A DNA stretch of 40,372 nucleotides from Geminicoccaceae bacterium (GTDB lineage: Bacteria > Pseudomonadota > Alphaproteobacteria > Geminicoccales > Geminicoccaceae): contig JANWZN010000010.1 in NCBI GenBank assembly GCA_025054575.1, positions 1 through 40,372 on the forward strand, given 5' to 3'. How positions within the stretch are numbered: the first letter of the stretch is position 1; the number at the start of each line of letters is the position of its first letter. Of the stretch, positions 36,260 to 40,372 are shown in pieces. The notes under the pieces were generated by a model. The model had not been told where the DNA came from. It did not search any database and worked only from the letters and a program-made list of their open reading frames with translations. The translations under genes were made by a program, and so were the position numbers.

Positions 36260-37861
36260 ATGCGGACGATCTGGAGACTGCGTACCGGGCGACGCGAGCT
36301 CTTGGGCCGCGCCGCGCTGGGCGGGATCGGGCTGGCCTTGGGCGGCACACCGGGCATCCTGCGCGCCCAGGCCCCGGCCGTGGTGGTGAGCGAGCGGATG
36401 CGCATCAAGGTGCCCTACGGAGTCCAGGTGGGCGATCTGTCGGGCGATCGCGCGATCCTCTGGGCCAAGGCCGATCGCGAGGCGCGGATGATCGTCGAGT
36501 GGGCGACAACCGAGAGCATGAAGGACGCGCGCACCGTGATCGGCCCTAACGTCGCCGAGGACACCGATTTCTGCGCCAAGCTCGACCTTTCGGGTCTGCC
36601 GGCCGGCCAGACGATCTTCTATCGCGTGAGCTTTCTCGACCTCTCCGATTACAAGACCAAGAGCGAGCCGGTCACGGGTCGCTTCCGCACCCCACCGGCC
36701 GGCCGTCGCGCCATCCGCTTCCTCTGGTCGGGCGACACCGCCGGTCAGGGCTACGGCATCAACCCCGAGTTCGGCGGGATGCGCATCTACGAGGCGATGC
36801 GCCGACTCGAGCCCGATTTCTTCATCCACTCGGGCGACACGGTCTATGTCGACAACCCGATCCCGGCCGAGCGCAAGCTGCCCGACGGCTCGATCTGGAA
36901 GAACGTGACGATCGAGGAGAAGCAGAAGGTCGCCGAGACTCTTCGCGAGTTCCGCATGAACTACGCCTACAACCTCATGGACGAGAACGTCCGGCGGTTC
37001 AACGCGGAAGTACCGATGCTCGCCCAGTGGGACGATCACGAGGTCACCAACAACTGGTACTGGGAGCAGCGGCTCGACAAGGACCAGCGCTACAAGGAGG
37101 GCTCGGTCGCGGTGCTGGCGGCTCGCGCGATGAAGGCGTTCCACGACTACATGCCGACCCGCCGCCACCCGCTCGAGCAGGATCGCATCTATGCCTCCTT
37201 CCGCTACGGCCCCGCGCTGGAGGTCTTCCGGATCGACATGCGCTCTTATCGCGGTGCTAATGGCGACGGCCTCGAGACCGTGCTCGCGCCGGAGAGCCGG
37301 ATCCTGGGCGAACGACAGGTCCGCTGGCTGAAGCAGGCGCTGCTGGCCTCGGATGCGACCTGGAAGGTGATCGCGTCCGACATGCCTCTGGGCCTGATCG
37401 TCTGGGACGACTGGCGCAACAAGCGCGGGGCCGAGGCGGTCGCTCAGGGTGACCACGGCGCGCCCAAGGGCCGCGAGCTCGAGATCGCCGAGCTCCTGCG
37501 CTTCATCCGCGACAACCGGATCAAGAACGTCGTCTGGCTCACCGCCGACGTGCACTATACCGCCGCCCATTATTACGATCCGAACAAGGCTGCCTTCCAG
37601 GACTTCGCGCCGTTCTGGGAGTTCGTCTCGGGGCCCTTGAACGCCGGCAGCTTCGGCCCCAACGAGCTCGACCGCACCTTCGGGCCCCAAGTGGTCTTCC
37701 AGAAAGCACCGCCCGAGGGCCAGTCGAACCTTCCGCCCTCGGCCGGGCTGCAGTTCTTCGGCCAGGTCGACATCGACGGCGCGAGCGAGGTCATGACGGT
37801 CCGGCTCAGGGATCTCGATGGCAACACGCTCTTCACCAAAGAACTCGTCGCCGAGACCTGA
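36260..37861 (+). CDS. phoD: PhoD-like alkaline phosphatase, Tat-exported
   Basis: A 533-residue metallophosphoesterase of the PhoD family. The N-terminus TGRRELLGRAALGGIGLALGG is a twin-arginine signal with RRELLG, so the enzyme is exported folded with its metals. An N-terminal beta domain (PYGVQVGDLSGDRAILWAKAD) precedes the catalytic domain. Metal-ligand motifs are FIHSGDTVYVDNP, QWDDHEVTNNW and LTADVHYTAAHYY. It should hydrolyse phosphate mono- or diesters in the periplasm, with calcium and iron in known relatives. A strong ribosome-binding site and a palindrome lie just upstream; a ten-base-stem hairpin lies just downstream, so it appears to be its own unit. Confidence 0.92.
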   Translation: MRTIWRLRTGRRELLGRAALGGIGLALGGTPGILRAQAPAVVVSERMRIKVPYGVQVGDLSGDRAILWAKADREARMIVEWATTESMKDARTVIGPNVAEDTDFCAKLDLSGLPAGQTIFYRVSFLDLSDYKTKSEPVTGRFRTPPAGRRAIRFLWSGDTAGQGYGINPEFGGMRIYEAMRRLEPDFFIHSGDTVYVDNPIPAERKLPDGSIWKNVTIEEKQKVAETLREFRMNYAYNLMDENVRRFNAEVPMLAQWDDHEVTNNWYWEQRLDKDQRYKEGSVAVLAARAMKAFHDYMPTRRHPLEQDRIYASFRYGPALEVFRIDMRSYRGANGDGLETVLAPESRILGERQVRWLKQALLASDATWKVIASDMPLGLIVWDDWRNKRGAEAVAQGDHGAPKGRELEIAELLRFIRDNRIKNVVWLTADVHYTAAHYYDPNKAAFQDFAPFWEFVSGPLNAGSFGPNELDRTFGPQVVFQKAPPEGQSNLPPSAGLQFFGQVDIDGASEVMTVRLRDLDGNTLFTKELVAET

Positions 37862-37876
37862 ACCAGGGTCGCCGGG

Positions 37877-37916
37877 GACGCGGCCGGCTGGGGCGCCGAA
37901 CCCCGTCGGCCGCGTC
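37877..37916 (+). terminator. Strong hairpin after phoD
   Basis: GACGCGGCCG (37877-37886) and CGGCCGCGTC (37907-37916) are perfect ten-base arms; inside, GGGG (37890-37893) pairs with CCCC (37901-37904). It starts 15 bases after the phoD stop. No T-run follows. Confidence 0.5.
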
Positions 37917-38061
37917 GTCGCGCGGTGCGGTCTCGAGGAAGCGCCGCCAGCGGTACCGCGTGCCGCGCGACGCTTCGGCGCTACGCTTGACGTGAGCTCT
38001 GCGCCGGTGCTACTCGCCCGCGGGTCGATTTCGCCGGGCCCGGCAGCCACGGAGCATCTGC

Positions 38062-39954
38062 ATGGTTGGTTCGAACGACGAGCGGGCGCTCGACGAGCGG
38101 GCGCTCGACGAGCGGCCCGAGACGAGCCTGCTCGTGGTGCTGACGCTCGCGGTGTTGACGTTTCTTTTTTATTTCACGTTTCGGCCCTACGAGTTCAGCG
38201 ACAACGGCATCCACTACCTCGAGTCGGCGCGCCGGTCGACCTTCGCCAATCCTGGTTTCTACCCGCCGCATCTGCTCCACCCGCCGATGATCGACATGGC
38301 GTGGAGCCTCTTCTCCTCCATCATCCCGGGCTGCGACCTCTTCTGCTCCGCCGCGCTCTACATCGGCTTGTGGGCGACGATCGGGATCGTCGCGACCTTC
38401 CTCGCGGCCCGCGCGCTGTTGGGCTCGCTTCCGGGGGCGCTCGCTACCGCCATCGGGCTCGGCGTCGCGCACGGCTACTGGGTCTATGCCGGCCAGCCCG
38501 AGGTCTACGTTCCGACCGTGGGTGCCATGACGAGCGCCCTCGCGCTCTTGCTCACGGCCGGTCCGGTGCTGGGAACCGGTCGGATCGTGCTCGCCGCGAT
38601 CTTCTGGGCGCTCGCCTGCTTCTTTCATCTGGCGAGCGTCGTGTTGTTCATTCCCTTCGGGATCTTGGTGCTGGGCCGCTACGGCTTCGGCGCCTGGCGG
38701 AAGCTGCTCCTGCTCTACGTCGTGGCCGGCGGCATCGTGCTCACCGGCTTCCTCGGCGCCTATGCGTGGGTCGGCGTTCGGCCGCTGTCGCCCGCGGGCT
38801 TCCTCGAGTGGGTGCTCGAGATCACCAACCGTCCGCTCACCGACTGGGGTACGACGGCCAACCTCGTGAGCGTCGGCGAGTTGGCGCGGGCGGCCTGGTC
38901 ACAGGTTCGAGCACTGGTCCTGCTCCCCGAGATGCTGACCCTGCCGCTGCCACCGCCGCTCGACCAGGCGCCGATCGCCGTGCTCGTGGGCAGCGCCATC
39001 GCGGCGACCCTGCTCTGGAACCTCGTCCAGCTCCTCCGCCGGGCCGACCTCGCGGTCCCACGGGCGACCCTGCTCGCCATGTTCGCCCTTCTCTTCGTCT
39101 TCTTCATCTGGTGGGATACGGGGGTCCACAAATTCTTCATTCCTTCTTCGGCACCGCTCGTTCTGTTGGCGGCGATCGCACTGCGCGACGTCGCGTCGCG
39201 CTTCACCGACATCGGCCGACGCCGGCTCGTCGGGATCGTCGCCACGGTGCTCGCGATCATGTTCCTGTTCAATGCCTCCTCGGTGTTGGAGCTGACCCGC
39301 TCGCGCGGGCCCGGGCACGCCGAGGCCGGGGTTCTCGCGCGCCTCGGCGGGGAGGAGTGCCGGCTCTGGGTGGACGGCACCCAGATGGGCCCCCTGATGC
39401 TCTATTACGACCGCCAAAACGTCGGCTTCTTCACCCTCCTTCCCCGCGACTTCTACCTTCGGGCCATCGGTGAGGCGCCCGCGAGCCCGCCGCCCTTCAC
39501 GGGCGAGCCTTGCGCCTTCGTGCCGATCGGCTGGCTGACGCGGGCGAATTTCGAGGATGTCGTGCGACCCTACCTGCCGGAGGGCCGATGGGAGGATTTC
39601 ATCGCCTACCTGCTCGATGCCCGCCCGACTGGCGACGGCAGCCGGATCACCCACCATCCGCTCGACATCGTCCGCGACGAGGCGCTGACCTACGCCCTGA
39701 TCGACCGCGGGGAGCGGGTCGAGTCGGAAGGGATCGAGGCGGTGACCGAGGCGATCGAACGGACCGCCCGGGCCGAGCTCGACGCCCATTGGCCGGCCAG
39801 CCTGCACGAGCGCTGGGGACCGACGCTACTCGCGGTGCCGCGCACCGATGTGCGCGTGGAGCGGGATCGCCGTCTGATCTTCGGCTACGGCTGGGGCGAC
39901 ATCGCGCGGCGGCCGGTCGAGCGCGCCGATCTGCGCTGGTTCGTCCAGCGCTGA
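38062..39954 (+). CDS. Polytopic GT-C-like membrane protein, function unknown
   Basis: A 630-residue protein with about ten to twelve hydrophobic helices in the first ~420 residues, then a soluble C-terminal domain of ~200. After the first helix comes FSDNGIHYLESARRSTFANPGFYPPHLLHPP, whose acidic residues and PH motif recall the first periplasmic loop of GT-C/PMT-type (DUF2723-like) lipid-linked glycosyltransferases; this is only a resemblance. The soluble part begins around EECRLWVDGTQMGPLMLYY. Near the N-terminus DERAL is repeated (38077-38115, a 15-base unit, 2.6 copies). It lies alone after phoD, 200 bases downstream. Confidence 0.65.
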   Translation: MVGSNDERALDERALDERPETSLLVVLTLAVLTFLFYFTFRPYEFSDNGIHYLESARRSTFANPGFYPPHLLHPPMIDMAWSLFSSIIPGCDLFCSAALYIGLWATIGIVATFLAARALLGSLPGALATAIGLGVAHGYWVYAGQPEVYVPTVGAMTSALALLLTAGPVLGTGRIVLAAIFWALACFFHLASVVLFIPFGILVLGRYGFGAWRKLLLLYVVAGGIVLTGFLGAYAWVGVRPLSPAGFLEWVLEITNRPLTDWGTTANLVSVGELARAAWSQVRALVLLPEMLTLPLPPPLDQAPIAVLVGSAIAATLLWNLVQLLRRADLAVPRATLLAMFALLFVFFIWWDTGVHKFFIPSSAPLVLLAAIALRDVASRFTDIGRRRLVGIVATVLAIMFLFNASSVLELTRSRGPGHAEAGVLARLGGEECRLWVDGTQMGPLMLYYDRQNVGFFTLLPRDFYLRAIGEAPASPPPFTGEPCAFVPIGWLTRANFEDVVRPYLPEGRWEDFIAYLLDARPTGDGSRITHHPLDIVRDEALTYALIDRGERVESEGIEAVTEAIERTARAELDAHWPASLHERWGPTLLAVPRTDVRVERDRRLIFGYGWGDIARRPVERADLRWFVQR

Positions 39955-40048
39955 GGTCGCGGGCGCCGCGGCCTCGGCTGGCTGGCGCGCTGCGGCTCGG
40001 GCGGGTCCGGCCGAAGCCGGGCGTCCCGGCGCCCGCACGGTCGCGACC
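39955..40048 (+). terminator. Large imperfect inverted repeat after the GT-C-like gene
   Basis: GGTCGCG (39955-39961) pairs with CGCGACC (40042-40048), and the adjoining GGCGCCG (39962-39968) with CGGCGCC (40027-40033), leaving an eight-base bulge. It begins at the base after the stop codon and could end the transcript. Confidence 0.4.
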
Positions 40049-40372
40049 CGCCCTTGCCGCGCCGGCGCATGATCCGGCCGTAAGCACCCCCAAGCCCCCA
40101 CAGACGCCGCCTCGCCTGCGCGGGTGCTGGTCTGGATATTGGTGGCGCGCGAAATAGTGGTCGACGCCGCCCGGCGTGCGCGGGTGCTGGCTCGGCGGGG
40201 CGCTGACGACGCGAGCAGCACCTGATGCCGCCTCGCGCGAACCGGTGCGGGGGTGCGGTGGTCGGTTTCGGCGCGATCCGGCTTCGCGCCGGCTGCGCGG
40301 CCGCCGTCAGGGGCGTCACGGGCCGCCGATCGGGGCCTGCGATCGATCGTAGGAATGGCCGATCCGGAGCCC
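40049..40372. other. Gene-poor right end of the window
   Basis: No credible coding sequence in the last ~320 bases: the open frames are short, Arg/Pro-rich and lack ribosome-binding sites. The notable content is a set of three diverged 28-base repeats (listed separately). No tRNA, DnaA box or promoter pair could be supported. A gene may begin beyond the edge. Confidence 0.5.
40103..40251. repeat. Three diverged 28-base direct repeats at 60-61-base spacing
   Basis: Copies lie at 40103-40130, 40163-40190 and 40224-40251. Copies 1 and 2 agree at 25 of 28 positions and share GACGCCGCC and TGCGCGGGTGCTGG; copy 3 agrees with copy 1 at 21 of 28. The intervals between them are 32 and 33 bases and are unrelated to each other; the first is clearly less GC-rich than its surroundings. 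The geometry is like a minimal CRISPR array, but the copies are too diverged to call it one, and no cas gene is present. Confidence 0.6.

Noticed and set aside
40103-40251. A CRISPR array
   Set aside because: Only three copies, with 3 and 7 mismatches out of 28 relative to copy 1, and no cas gene in the window. It is kept as an unexplained repeat.

Overview
This window comes from a very GC-rich alphaproteobacterium, most likely a Rhodospirillales-type lineage. Three things point there. The alphaproteobacterial flagellar trans-activator fliX sits divergent from flgI. A DUF1022 (ELM1-like) protein is present. The chromosomal block ubiE-ubiB-coaBC-dut faces mutM-ech-rpsT-dnaA-dnaN-recF-gyrB. Translational coupling (ATGA, GTGA and TGATG overlaps) and GTG/TTG starts are common. 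No transposase, integrase, phage gene or cas gene was seen, so the region reads as core chromosome with a few lineage-specific genes.

Layout: 1-2593 holds two convergent c-di-GMP genes: a receiver-GGDEF-EAL protein truncated by the window edge, whose EAL site is eroded, and a GGDEF cyclase. 2717-9552 holds an alpha/beta hydrolase, fliX, and the operon flgI-flgJ(rod-binding)-flgN-like-flgK-flgL followed by fliW. The operon has a well-formed sigma-54 promoter, and CtrA-like motifs lie before dgc/hydrolase, fliX and fliW. 9688-12434 holds a DUF1022/ELM1 protein and, on the opposite strand, a rhomboid protease coupled to a Clp-fold (SDH-type) membrane protease. 12625-15068 holds a GT8-like glycosyltransferase coupled to rph, then rdgB and tRNA-Ala(UGC).

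15186-22601 is mostly minus strand: a TRAP transporter (dctP, dctQ, dctM), a coupled DUF1028-opgG-psiE-like operon, a flavodoxin-fold oxidoreductase and a DMT exporter. 22772-27249 (minus) is ubiE-ubiB-coaBC-dut-rrf2. 27328-36170 (plus) is mutM, enoyl-CoA hydratase, rpsT, then the replication genes dnaA, dnaN, recF, gyrB. 36260-39954 holds a Tat-exported PhoD-like phosphatase and a polytopic GT-C-like membrane protein. The last 418 bases carry a large inverted repeat and three diverged 28-base repeats at 60-61-base spacing.

How the genes fit together: the flagellar block is laid out for staged expression. CtrA-like sites fit the early gene fliX, and sigma-54 drives the late P-ring/hook-junction operon; the c-di-GMP genes next door fit motility control. 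The dnaA-dnaN-recF-gyrB block supplies replication initiation, clamp and topology functions. No DnaA-box cluster was found beside dnaA, so the origin is probably elsewhere. No clear undescribed defence or mobile system was found. The leads most worth checking are the CtrA-like sites, the rpsT-dnaA gap, the 60-base-periodic repeats at the right end, the coupled rhomboid/Clp-fold pair and the GT8-like gene coupled to rph.
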